Below are positions 26,312 to 34,226 of a DNA stretch of 64,000 nt, piece by piece (position 1 is the first letter of the stretch; every line of letters begins with the position of its first letter). The DNA is from JAVVPO01 sp036655715 (GTDB lineage: Bacteria > Bacillota > Clostridia > Lachnospirales > Cellulosilyticaceae): assembly GCA_036655715.1 (NCBI GenBank), contig JAVVPO010000007.1, forward strand, positions 1 to 64,000. Direction: 5' to 3'. The position numbers and the translations under genes are program-made. The notes beneath the pieces were generated by a model. That model was not told the DNA's origin and searched no databases. It saw only the letters and a program-made list of their open reading frames with translations.

Positions 26312-27328
26312 ATGGAATTGAAAAATGATTCAAAGCCTTCAGCTAGAGAAATGGCAAGTAAAAAAGAACCAGAGTTAAACATAGAAAAAGTTGTTACTCC
26401 GGGTCAACTTGTACTTAAAAGATTTTTAAGAAATAAATTAGCTATAGTAGGAATGGGCATTATTATTACAATGTTTATTTTTGCATTTATTGGACCATTA
26501 TTCTCATCTTATGGAGAATATACCGTATTCTTCGTAAAAGATGGTGTAGAGTTTAGTACAGATGATGATAAAGGGATTAATGCGACAGAAGGCGGGGTTA
26601 AAGTATTAGTTAAAGCCCCACCATCAAAAACCCATTTATTAGGAACAGATAGAGATGGACGTGACGTACTAATACGTTTAATGTATGGTGGAAGAATTTC
26701 ACTTCTCATTGGATTTGTAGTAGTAACTATCGAGCTACTGTTAGGGGTGACCTTAGGCGGTATAGCAGGGTACTATGGAGGGCATGTGGATAACTTTATC
26801 ATGCGTATTGTAGATATATTCTATTGTATTCCGAGTATGCCAATCATGCTGATACTTAGTTCAATGATGCTTGCATGGGGAGTGCCGCAGCAAGCTAAAA
26901 TATATATTCTTATGTTAATACTAGGAATCTTAGGATGGGCTGGAATTGCCAGAATCGTTCGTGGGCAAATCTTAAGTCTTAGAGAACAAGAATTTATGGT
27001 AGCGACAGAGGCTATTGGTCTTAGACCGGCAAGAAAGATTTACAAGCATTTAATTCCAAATGTAATGCCACAACTTATTGTATTTGCAACACTTGGAATG
27101 GGTAGTATTATCCTTACAGAATCAGCACTTAGCTTTTTAGGTATTGGCGTACCGTTCCCATATGCTTCATGGGGGAACATGGTTAATGCAGTAAATGACC
27201 CGATTATTATGAGAGACTATTTAAATATCTGGGTATCACCAGGTGTATGTATTTTATTAACTGTTATGGGATTCAACTTTATCGGGGATGGACTTCGTGA
27301 TGCATTTGACCCTAAAATGAAAAGGTAG
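26312..27328 (+). CDS. oppC: Oligopeptide ABC transporter permease (OppC/DppC type)
   Basis: A 338-residue permease. A polar N-terminus of about 30 residues is followed by the OppC_N helix, a large extracellular loop (about residues 70-105), then HLLGTDRDGRDVLIRLMYGGRISL, the OppC signature. The EAA loop is EFMVATEAIGLRPARKIYKH, and the C-terminus LRDAFDPKMKR is also characteristic. AAGGAGTG precedes the ATG, 14 bases after oppB. Confidence 0.94.
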   Translation: MELKNDSKPSAREMASKKEPELNIEKVVTPGQLVLKRFLRNKLAIVGMGIIITMFIFAFIGPLFSSYGEYTVFFVKDGVEFSTDDDKGINATEGGVKVLVKAPPSKTHLLGTDRDGRDVLIRLMYGGRISLLIGFVVVTIELLLGVTLGGIAGYYGGHVDNFIMRIVDIFYCIPSMPIMLILSSMMLAWGVPQQAKIYILMLILGILGWAGIARIVRGQILSLREQEFMVATEAIGLRPARKIYKHLIPNVMPQLIVFATLGMGSIILTESALSFLGIGVPFPYASWGNMVNAVNDPIIMRDYLNIWVSPGVCILLTVMGFNFIGDGLRDAFDPKMKR

Positions 27329-27337
27329 GAGGTAGTG

Positions 27338-28489
27338 ATGGTGAATAGCTTATCAGCAAAAGAAAATAAAAAACTAGTTAAACAAGAACTTAAAAGAATT
27401 TCAAAAGAAAATAGTAAAGTAATGAAAAAGTTTGAAAAAGAAAAGAAACGCAAAAATATAGATCCATCAGAGTACCAAGCTACAATGAAAAATCCTAACA
27501 ATATCGTTGAAATTGATAACTTACATACTTATTTCTATACAGATATGGGTGTTGTTAGATCTGTTAATGGGGTTTCAATAGATATTCCAAAAGGGAAAAC
27601 GGTAGCTTTAGTAGGTGAGTCTGGGTGCGGAAAATCTGTAACAAGTCTTTCAATTATGAAACTCGTTCAAGGGCCAACAGGGCAAATCGTAGATGGACAA
27701 ATTAGATACAGTAGAGCAGGTGGACCTGTAGATATTGTAAAAACACCAATCAAAGAAATGCAAAAGATTCGTGGAAATGAAATTGCTATGATTTTCCAAG
27801 AACCGATGACAAGCTTAAATCCTATCTTTACGATAGGTTACCAAATTGATGAAACTATTGAATTACATAGACCAGAGCTTAAAAAAGATGAAGTTAAAAA
27901 ACAAGCTATTAAAATGCTTGAATTAGTAGGTATTGCAAGACCTGAGGGGATTTATGATGCTTATCCACATGAACTTTCAGGAGGAATGCGTCAACGTGTT
28001 ATGATTGCTATGTCTCTTGCTTGTGATCCTAAATTTATCATTGCAGATGAGCCAACAACAGCTCTTGATGTAACGATTCAAGCACAAATCTTAGACTTAT
28101 TAAGACAAATCAAAGATAAAGTAGATGCAAGTATCTTACTTATTACACATGATCTTGGGGTAGTAGCGGAGATGGCTGACTATGTAGTGGTTATGTATGC
28201 AGGTAAGATTGTAGAAAAAGGAACAGCACATGATGTATTCCTAAATCCTCAGCATCCTTATACAATTGGACTTATCAAGAGTAAGCCAGTAGTAAATAAA
28301 GCAATTGATAGATTATATTCTATTCCAGGTTCAGTACCAAACCCAATCCGTATGCCATCACACTGTTTCTTTAAAGAAAGATGTGAAATGTGCGTAGATG
28401 GATGTGATGGGGAGATACCAACTTTAATAAAAGTAGGCGAAACACATGAAGTAGCGTGTTGGCGTCATCAAGAAAAGGAGGGGAAATAG
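27338..28489 (+). CDS. oppD: Oligopeptide ABC transporter ATPase (OppD/DppD type) with a Lys-rich N-terminal extension
   Basis: A 383-residue ATPase with Walker A GESGCGKS near residue 93, signature LSGGMRQRVMIA, Walker B IIADEPTTALD, the H-loop HDLGVVAEMAD, and a C-terminal oligopeptide domain with a Cys cluster (CFFKERCEMCVDGC) that in relatives can hold an Fe-S cluster. The first 50 residues (AKENKKLVKQELKRISKENS and onward) are a basic coiled-coil-like extension not usual in OppD. AGGAGG precedes the ATG at 27338. It ends directly against the next ATG. Confidence 0.94.
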   Translation: MVNSLSAKENKKLVKQELKRISKENSKVMKKFEKEKKRKNIDPSEYQATMKNPNNIVEIDNLHTYFYTDMGVVRSVNGVSIDIPKGKTVALVGESGCGKSVTSLSIMKLVQGPTGQIVDGQIRYSRAGGPVDIVKTPIKEMQKIRGNEIAMIFQEPMTSLNPIFTIGYQIDETIELHRPELKKDEVKKQAIKMLELVGIARPEGIYDAYPHELSGGMRQRVMIAMSLACDPKFIIADEPTTALDVTIQAQILDLLRQIKDKVDASILLITHDLGVVAEMADYVVVMYAGKIVEKGTAHDVFLNPQHPYTIGLIKSKPVVNKAIDRLYSIPGSVPNPIRMPSHCFFKERCEMCVDGCDGEIPTLIKVGETHEVACWRHQEKEGK

Positions 28490-29464
28490 ATGTCAGAGAA
28501 TATCTTAGAAGTAAAAGATCTAAAAAAATATTTCCCTATTAAAGCCGGGGTCCTTCAAAAAACAGTAGGAAATGTTAAAGCTGTAGATGGTGTGTCTTTT
28601 AATATCAAAAAAGGTACAACACTAGGTTTAGTTGGAGAGTCTGGCTGTGGTAAAACAACAGTTGGAAGAACACTTCTTAGACTTCAACCACCAACAGGTG
28701 GGACAGTAACCTTTGATGGCAAAGATGTTTTCTCACTTAAAACAAAAGAATTACGTAAAATTCGCCCTGATATGCAACTTATCTTCCAAGATCCATATAG
28801 TTCATTAAGCCCTAGAATGCCAGTTGGAGAAATTATTGGTGAAGGTGTAAGAGAACATGGTATCGTACCAAAAGAAGAGTACAGAGCTTATATTATGAAA
28901 ATTATGGAAGAGTGTGGACTTCAACCTCATCATATCGACCGTTATCCTCATGAGTTCTCAGGTGGACAAAGACAACGTATTTGTATTGCACGTGCACTAG
29001 CACTTAAGCCTAAAATTATCGTTGCAGATGAGCCTGTATCAGCACTTGATGTATCTATTCAAGCGCAGATTATTAACTTATTAAAAGATCTTCAAAGAGA
29101 GCATGATTTAACTTACTTATTTATTTCACATGACTTAAGTGTTGTAGAGCATATTTCAGATGAAGTAGGAGTTATGTATCTTGGAAGTCTTGTAGAGATG
29201 GCTTCTAGAGAAGAGATATTTAAAAATCCAATGCATCCTTATACAAAGGCATTATTTAGCGCAGTACCAGTGCCAGATCCAACTGTAAAGATGAATCGTA
29301 TTATATTAGAGGGAGATATTCCTTCACCAGCTAATCCTCCAAAAGGATGTAAGTTCCATACAAGATGTAGAGAGTGTATGGAAGTTTGTAAAACAGTAGC
29401 ACCTATTTATAAAGAATATGGCAACGGTCACACCGTAGCTTGCCATCTTTACGAACAGGAGTAA
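28490..29464 (+). CDS. oppF: Oligopeptide ABC transporter ATPase (OppF/DppF type)
   Basis: A 324-residue ATPase with Walker A GESGCGKT near residue 49, signature SGGQRQRICIA, Walker B IVADEPVSALD, H-loop HDLSVVEHISD, and the C-terminal oligo_HPY domain with Cys residues (CKFHTRCRECMEVC). The start ATG follows the oppD stop with no gap, and the AAGGAGG is inside oppD, so the two ATPases are translationally coupled. They would form the heterodimeric motor of the importer. Confidence 0.95.
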   Translation: MSENILEVKDLKKYFPIKAGVLQKTVGNVKAVDGVSFNIKKGTTLGLVGESGCGKTTVGRTLLRLQPPTGGTVTFDGKDVFSLKTKELRKIRPDMQLIFQDPYSSLSPRMPVGEIIGEGVREHGIVPKEEYRAYIMKIMEECGLQPHHIDRYPHEFSGGQRQRICIARALALKPKIIVADEPVSALDVSIQAQIINLLKDLQREHDLTYLFISHDLSVVEHISDEVGVMYLGSLVEMASREEIFKNPMHPYTKALFSAVPVPDPTVKMNRIILEGDIPSPANPPKGCKFHTRCRECMEVCKTVAPIYKEYGNGHTVACHLYEQE

Positions 29465-29467
29465 GCC

Positions 29468-29719
29468 ATGGATGAGAACAAGCAAGACTTCAAAGACGAC
29501 AAAAGAACAATAGCAAGTATGAACGTTGAAGGAATGCCTTGGTATATTGGCAAAGATACTTATCAAAAGCATGTGGATATACAGTCTCTAAGTTTAACAA
29601 AAGAAGAAAGACGTGCTATGTTTTGGGCTATGGTATCAGCAATGATTCCAATCGTTGTGATCATTATCATAGGAGCTTTCTCAGCTTTTCTATTTTTAGA
29701 TTTAGTTTGGCTTTCATAG
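29468..29719 (+). CDS. Small single-pass membrane protein at the end of the opp operon
   Basis: An 83-residue protein. The first 55 residues are soluble and charged (DENKQDFKDDKRTIAS, then VEGMPWYIGKDTYQKH), followed by one membrane helix (AMIPIVVIIIIGAFSAFLFLDLVWL). AGGAGTAAGCC, inside the end of oppF, precedes the ATG, only 3 bases after the oppF stop. Position before the operon terminator implies an accessory role in the transporter. The family is not recognised. Confidence 0.8.
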   Translation: MDENKQDFKDDKRTIASMNVEGMPWYIGKDTYQKHVDIQSLSLTKEERRAMFWAMVSAMIPIVVIIIIGAFSAFLFLDLVWLS

Positions 29720-29746
29720 AAAAATTAAAATGGCAGATGATTGGTT

Positions 29747-29797
29747 TAAAAGCCTACAGTATACTAGCGATTATTTTAGTATACTGTAGGCTTTTTT
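29747..29797 (+). terminator. Terminator of the opp operon
   Basis: AAAAGCCTACAGTATACTA / TAGTATACTGTAGGCTTTT, a perfect long stem with an ATT-rich loop, followed by Ts. Confidence 0.9.
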
Positions 29798-29816
29798 AGA
29801 CTAGCTAAAAAGAAAG

Positions 29817-29846
29817 GTGACAAAATAAGATAAAACATGATATAAT
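29817..29846 (+). promoter_or_regulatory. xpt promoter
   Basis: GTGACA (29817-29822), an 18-base spacer and TATAAT (29841-29846) preceded by TGA (extended -10). It lies about 25 bases before the purine aptamer. Confidence 0.7.
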
Positions 29847-29867
29847 TACACCTAAAATACTATATAA

Positions 29868-29901
29868 ACTTTCGTATAAGTTTGGCGATATGGGCCAAAA
29901 G
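29868..29901 (+). promoter_or_regulatory. Purine riboswitch, 5' half (rest lost in gap)
   Basis: ACTTTCGTATAAGTTTGG followed by CGATATGGGCCAAAAG matches the 5' half of a guanine/adenine aptamer: P1 strand CTTTCG, J1/2 TATAAG, P2 TTTGGC...GCCAAA and the conserved GATATGG loop. The gap begins where GTTTCTACC should follow. The downstream gene is xpt, a classic guanine-riboswitch target. The base that discriminates guanine from adenine lies in the missing half. Confidence 0.85.
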
Positions 29902-30001
29902 NNNNNNNNNNNNNNNNNNNNNNNNNNNNNNNNNNNNNNNNNNNNNNNNNNNNNNNNNNNNNNNNNNNNNNNNNNNNNNNNNNNNNNNNNNNNNNNNNNN
30001 N
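29902..30001. other. Assembly gap (100 Ns)
   Basis: Exactly 100 Ns. It removes the 3' half of the purine aptamer and its expression platform. Repeated or hairpin-rich sequence may have broken the assembly here. Confidence 0.99.
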
Positions 30002-30017
30002 AAAAGGAGCTAGAATA

Positions 30018-30590
30018 ATGAAACTATTAGAAGATAAAATTGTAAATGAAGGCAGTGTAAAAGCAGGGGGCATATTAAAGGTGGATGGTTTTTTAAATCA
30101 TCAGATGGATATCGTGTTATTTAATGAAATGGGCAAAGAATTAAAGAAACTTTTTGAGGGACAAGAAATTACAAAAATCTTGACAATAGAAGCATCAGGT
30201 ATAGGTATTGCTTGCATTGTAGCACAACACTTTAATGTACCGGTAGTCTTTGCTAAAAAAGCAGAGTCAAAAAATTTAGATGGAGATATGTACACAAGTG
30301 AAGTGCATTCTTATACAAAAGGAAAAGACTATATTATTAGAGTGGCTAAGAAGTTTGTAAGCCATGAGGATAAAGTACTACTTATTGATGATTTCTTAGC
30401 TAATGGGAAAGCACTTATAGGCCTTATTGATATATTGGAACAAGCAGGAGCTAGTTGTGTGGGAGCTGGGATTGCTATTGAAAAAGGTTTCCAAAAGGGC
30501 GGAGATGAATTACGTGCTAAGGGATATACTATTCACTCTTTAGCTATTATAGATGAAATGGATGAAGATCACATACTCTTTAGAAATTAG
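30018..30590 (+). CDS. xpt: Xanthine phosphoribosyltransferase
   Basis: A 190-residue purine salvage enzyme that joins xanthine to PRPP to give XMP. The Firmicutes Xpt N-terminus (MKLLEDKIVNEGSVK) is present. The PRPP-binding loop VLLIDDFLANGKA lies near residue 120, preceded by 'VPVVFAKKAES' and 'KKFVSHEDK'. AAAGGAG precedes the ATG. Control by the upstream purine riboswitch is expected. The usual partner pbuX is not downstream; a MutS-like gene is. Confidence 0.96.
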   Translation: MKLLEDKIVNEGSVKAGGILKVDGFLNHQMDIVLFNEMGKELKKLFEGQEITKILTIEASGIGIACIVAQHFNVPVVFAKKAESKNLDGDMYTSEVHSYTKGKDYIIRVAKKFVSHEDKVLLIDDFLANGKALIGLIDILEQAGASCVGAGIAIEKGFQKGGDELRAKGYTIHSLAIIDEMDEDHILFRN

Positions 30591-30671
30591 GGTGAATAAC
30601 CTCTATACTACCTCTGGGGAAAAAGTTATAATATAAAGAGGTTGATGCAGAGTAAGTGTAAAGGAGCGGTA

Positions 30672-32456
30672 ATGGGAAAATTCAATGAAATAATAGAACG
30701 GGAAAAACAACTTATCAAAGTCAATACAAAACGTTATAATACAATAGGTAATCTTAGGCTTATAGCTATGGTTGTAGCTATTTATACAGGGTATCAAGCG
30801 ATAGAGGGTAGCAATAGAGGCATTTTTTCGTTAGGAGCAGTAGCTTCTATTATAGCGTTTGCTTTACTATTTTATAAGCATAGTCAAATTAAAGAACAAC
30901 TTAATTATGCTAAGGCACTTATAGCAATCAATGAGAAATACCTTATGCGTATACAAGGGGATTGGGTAGATTTTGAAGATATAGGGGAAGAATACAAAGA
31001 AGATAGTCATCCTTATGCTCTGGATTTAGATATAGTAGGAGAAAAATCTCTTTTTCAGATGATTAATACAACAGGAACGTGGTATGGTAGAGAGGCTTTG
31101 ATAAAGACTTTGTTAAAGCCTGGCATGGATATACAGGAAATGATGAGTAAGCAACAAGTGATAAAAGAGTTAGGGAATAAGCTAGAATTATGTGAGCGAA
31201 TAGAATACGCAAGTAAGAAAAGACTAAAGGTAGATAGAATGCCAAAGAAATTTCTTGATTACTGTATGCAAAAAGATAAAGACATTATCAAGAGTCAGTA
31301 TAAGACATTGGTACGTATAATACCGCTGATAACACTGGGTGTTTGGGGCGCGGCTTATGTGGCTAATAACCAAGTACTTTTCATAGTAGGCATAGTACTT
31401 GCAACTACGGCGTATAGCCCAAGTGTTATTTATTTCTTTAAGTTTAATCACTTATTAGGTATGACTCGTGAGTTAGAGTGTCTACTAGGAAACTATACTC
31501 AGATATTAAGAGAGTTAGAGAATGAACAATTTCATAGTAAGAAGCTACAAGCATTAAAACAGTATCTATTTGATGAAAAAAATTCTGCAGCTAAAGGGAT
31601 TAAACATCTTGAGAAAATTTCTTCAAAAGCCAATCTAACACAGCATCCCATACTGTCTATTCCATTAAATGCATTATGGCTATGGGACTGTAAAAGAATA
31701 TTAGAATTACAAGAGTGGCAAAAGCAGTATGGTGAAGAGGTAGAGAAGTGGTTAGAAGCCATTGGTGAGATAGAGGCCTTAATGAGCCTAGCTGTATTAC
31801 TTCATATAGATGAAACTGTGCATTTTCCTATGTTTAGTGATGAAAAAACACATCTACAAGGAAAAGCCTTAGCGCATCCGTTACTTAAACAAAATTTACG
31901 GATTGCAAATGATGTGACTATGGATCATAAGATTTTTGTTATAACAGGCTCTAATATGTCAGGGAAAACTACCTTTTTAAGGACGTTAGGTATTAATTTG
32001 GTATTAGCTTATAGCGGGGCACCAGTGTGTGCAGCACACCTAGAGTGTTCTAAATTAGCTATCTACACTTCTATGCGCATAAGGGATGATTTAAAAGAGG
32101 GCATATCTACTTTTTATGCGGAGCTTATGCGTATCAAGCAGATTATCGACGGAGCGGGTGAAGAAGAGGCAATGCTTTTTTTAATTGATGAGATCTTTAG
32201 AGGAACTAATTCAATAGATAGGATAGAAGGCGCAAAGAGCGTATTAAAATCTTTAAAAGGAAAAGGTGTCATAGGTGGCATTACAACTCACGATTTAGAA
32301 TTATGCCAGTTGGCAGAGGAAGAAAGAATAGAAAATTATCATTTTACAGAAAGCTATGAAGAAGATAAGATTTTATTTGATTATAAATTAAAAGAAGGAC
32401 CCTCTACATCCACCAATGCTAAGTATTTAATGAAAATGGTAGGAATAGAAGTTTAG
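30672..32456 (+). CDS. Membrane-anchored MutS-family ATPase
   Basis: A 594-residue protein. Two adjacent membrane helices (LIAMVVAIYTGYQAI and FSLGAVASIIAFALLFY, about residues 30-75) and a second hydrophobic hairpin near residues 210-250 (LVRIIPLITLGVWGAAYVA; VLFIVGIVLATTAYSP) precede a C-terminal MutS ATPase domain. That domain has Walker A GSNMSGKTTFLRT near residue 426, Walker B LFLIDEIFRGTNS, and HDLELCQLA. The DNA mismatch-binding domain and the MutS2 Smr domain are absent. This architecture is known in Bacteroidetes and Firmicutes, but no function is established. AAAGGAGCGG precedes the ATG at 30672. It may be co-transcribed with xpt, since no terminator is seen between them; a TATAAT at 30627 is a possible own -10. 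Confidence 0.85.
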   Translation: MGKFNEIIEREKQLIKVNTKRYNTIGNLRLIAMVVAIYTGYQAIEGSNRGIFSLGAVASIIAFALLFYKHSQIKEQLNYAKALIAINEKYLMRIQGDWVDFEDIGEEYKEDSHPYALDLDIVGEKSLFQMINTTGTWYGREALIKTLLKPGMDIQEMMSKQQVIKELGNKLELCERIEYASKKRLKVDRMPKKFLDYCMQKDKDIIKSQYKTLVRIIPLITLGVWGAAYVANNQVLFIVGIVLATTAYSPSVIYFFKFNHLLGMTRELECLLGNYTQILRELENEQFHSKKLQALKQYLFDEKNSAAKGIKHLEKISSKANLTQHPILSIPLNALWLWDCKRILELQEWQKQYGEEVEKWLEAIGEIEALMSLAVLLHIDETVHFPMFSDEKTHLQGKALAHPLLKQNLRIANDVTMDHKIFVITGSNMSGKTTFLRTLGINLVLAYSGAPVCAAHLECSKLAIYTSMRIRDDLKEGISTFYAELMRIKQIIDGAGEEEAMLFLIDEIFRGTNSIDRIEGAKSVLKSLKGKGVIGGITTHDLELCQLAEEERIENYHFTESYEEDKILFDYKLKEGPSTSTNAKYLMKMVGIEV

Positions 32457-32458
32457 AG

Positions 32459-32518
32459 AAAACTATAATAAGCAGCCTACTATCTACTTGATAAGGGGCT
32501 GCTTATTATAGTTTTTTT
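32459..32518. terminator. Bidirectional terminator
   Basis: AAAACTATAATAAGCAGCC pairs with GGCTGCTTATTATAGTTTT and is followed by Ts, between the convergent MutS-like gene and the repeat-tail gene. Confidence 0.9.
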
Positions 32519-32521
32519 GTG

Positions 32522-34075
32522 TTAGTGAGGATGTCCGTCACAGTTACATATATGGTTTGGATCATCATGATCACCGCATTGGCATCTATGATCTGGATCA
32601 TCGTGGCTACCACATTGACACTTGTGACCTGGGTCATCGTGATTACCATATGAATCATCATTAGAGTGAGTATGTGCCTCGTGAGGGAAATACATATCAT
32701 CATCTTCTAACCAAGCATCCTCAGAAACAGGATGAGTTTGTTCATTCATACTAGCAAGTGCTTCAAAATAACCACCTTCTTCAAGGGCATTGCTTAAGTA
32801 CATGGCTGTAAATAAGTTGCGCTTTGGATCTGATATGTTATTAAAACCTTGAAGAACATAAGTGTAGAATGTTTTATCATTCATACTTAGTGGCATAACA
32901 CTCATAAAGTATTGCATACGTAGCTTACGCTCTTTTGGTGTGCTACTGGCTAGATACTCCTTAAGCTCACCTAAGAATTCTTTAAATACATTTTTTACGT
33001 CAAGGCAGTAAGGTTCATGTTTGGCTGTATCAAATCCAAATACATGAGTCACATCCATGAGTAAATACGTTTGAATAAGTGTGAAGAGTGGATCAATATC
33101 ACTGGACTTACAAGCTTTAATATAGCTCGTATGAAGTTGCTCTTTGATATCACTGACACGTTCTGGTAAAGTTTCTAGGAAAATCTCTTTATCTTCAGCT
33201 TGAGATAAAATGTTTTGAAGGCTACAGTAAAGGTCATAGAAACTTACGTGCATATTTGTAAGGGCTTCAAAAGTAAGCCCATCATAGATGAGTAAATTGC
33301 TAAGGGTACAAATGACTTTGTAGAGACCATTAACTATTTGAATAGAGTTATCTAGCATTTCGTTAAGAAGCTCTGCATCCTCAAAGAAAATATCTGGATC
33401 AGATGTTTCTTTAATCTCTTCAATAGAAGTGGATAAGTCTACAAACTCTATGCCATAAGCTTCATACAAAGAGCCATCTAGTAATTGTTTTAAAACAGAG
33501 GTGAGAAGATGAGCACTTGCAGTGGTATCTTCTATATTAATTTTTTCTAAACTTTTCTCCACATAGGACAAGAAACTATCTTTTGTCATACGCATAGGAA
33601 CGAATGGTAAAAGAGAAGCAGCGGCTACTTGGCGATCTTGAATATTTTTGCTAGCAAAGACAAAAGTCATACAGTCCTGAGATAATTTATCAAAGTCCAT
33701 AGTTAGGGCATCTTCTTCATTTAATCCAAAATCCTCGTAAGTTGATTCAGATAAAGCATTATTTAAGTTAAATAATGAAGTAACATGTTGAAGCTCACGC
33801 TTGTAAGCGTTTAAACTACGATATTTAGTTTCTAAAGTACCTCTAAAGGTAACTAATTTTTTTGCATAGGCTTCTTTGAAGTCCTCATCTGCGCCGATAA
33901 GCGAAGAAAGAGATAAAAATAGAGTTTTGATTTCAGTAGCTATTTCAGAAGTCTCTTCATCTAGGTAGTGAATAGTAGGAAAGAGAGGGTTCTTTAAAAT
34001 ATTTAAGTATTCATCTATAAAGGAAATATAGGAATAAGAAATAGCTGTGAAAACAGATGATTGATTTTTTTGCAT
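32522..34075 (-). CDS. Large helical protein with a His/Asp/Cys repeat tail, function unknown
   Basis: A 517-residue soluble, acidic, mostly helical protein without signal peptide, membrane helix or recognised domain through residue 465. The last 45 residues change character: a HTHSNDDSYGN linker, then three 12-residue repeats (HDDPGHKCQCGS, HDDPDHRCQCGD, HDDPNHICNCDG) and HPH at the end. Each repeat supplies two His, two Cys and two Asp, so the tail should bind metal (zinc, nickel or copper are all possible). AAGGAG lies before the ATG at 34075. It is a single-gene unit. Nothing nearby identifies the metal or pathway. Confidence 0.85.
   Translation of the reverse strand: MQKNQSSVFTAISYSYISFIDEYLNILKNPLFPTIHYLDEETSEIATEIKTLFLSLSSLIGADEDFKEAYAKKLVTFRGTLETKYRSLNAYKRELQHVTSLFNLNNALSESTYEDFGLNEEDALTMDFDKLSQDCMTFVFASKNIQDRQVAAASLLPFVPMRMTKDSFLSYVEKSLEKINIEDTTASAHLLTSVLKQLLDGSLYEAYGIEFVDLSTSIEEIKETSDPDIFFEDAELLNEMLDNSIQIVNGLYKVICTLSNLLIYDGLTFEALTNMHVSFYDLYCSLQNILSQAEDKEIFLETLPERVSDIKEQLHTSYIKACKSSDIDPLFTLIQTYLLMDVTHVFGFDTAKHEPYCLDVKNVFKEFLGELKEYLASSTPKERKLRMQYFMSVMPLSMNDKTFYTYVLQGFNNISDPKRNLFTAMYLSNALEEGGYFEALASMNEQTHPVSEDAWLEDDDMYFPHEAHTHSNDDSYGNHDDPGHKCQCGSHDDPDHRCQCGDHDDPNHICNCDGHPH
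32534..32641 (-). repeat. 36-bp tandem repeat coding for the metal-binding tail
   Basis: Three units (32606-32641, 32570-32605, 32534-32569 in coding order) encode HDDPxHxCxCxx. They differ at scattered positions but keep all His, Asp, Pro and Cys codons, which suggests selection for the protein pattern. Confidence 0.85.
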
Positions 34076-34176
34076 GAGTAAGGCTCCTTTCGAAAGTTAT
34101 CTCTACTAAGGATATACAATTTTTGTGAGATTGACAAGCTATAAATAGATAAGATGTAAAAAAATGGATAAATTGA

Positions 34177-34205
34177 TTGAAAATTTAGGATAATTATATT
34201 AATAT
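34177..34205 (+). promoter_or_regulatory. glgB promoter
   Basis: TTGAAA (34177-34182), 17-base spacer and TAATAT (34200-34205), immediately upstream of the glgB ribosome binding site, which leaves a very short leader. Confidence 0.65.
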
Positions 34206-34226
34206 AATAAGAAAGGGGGAAAATAA

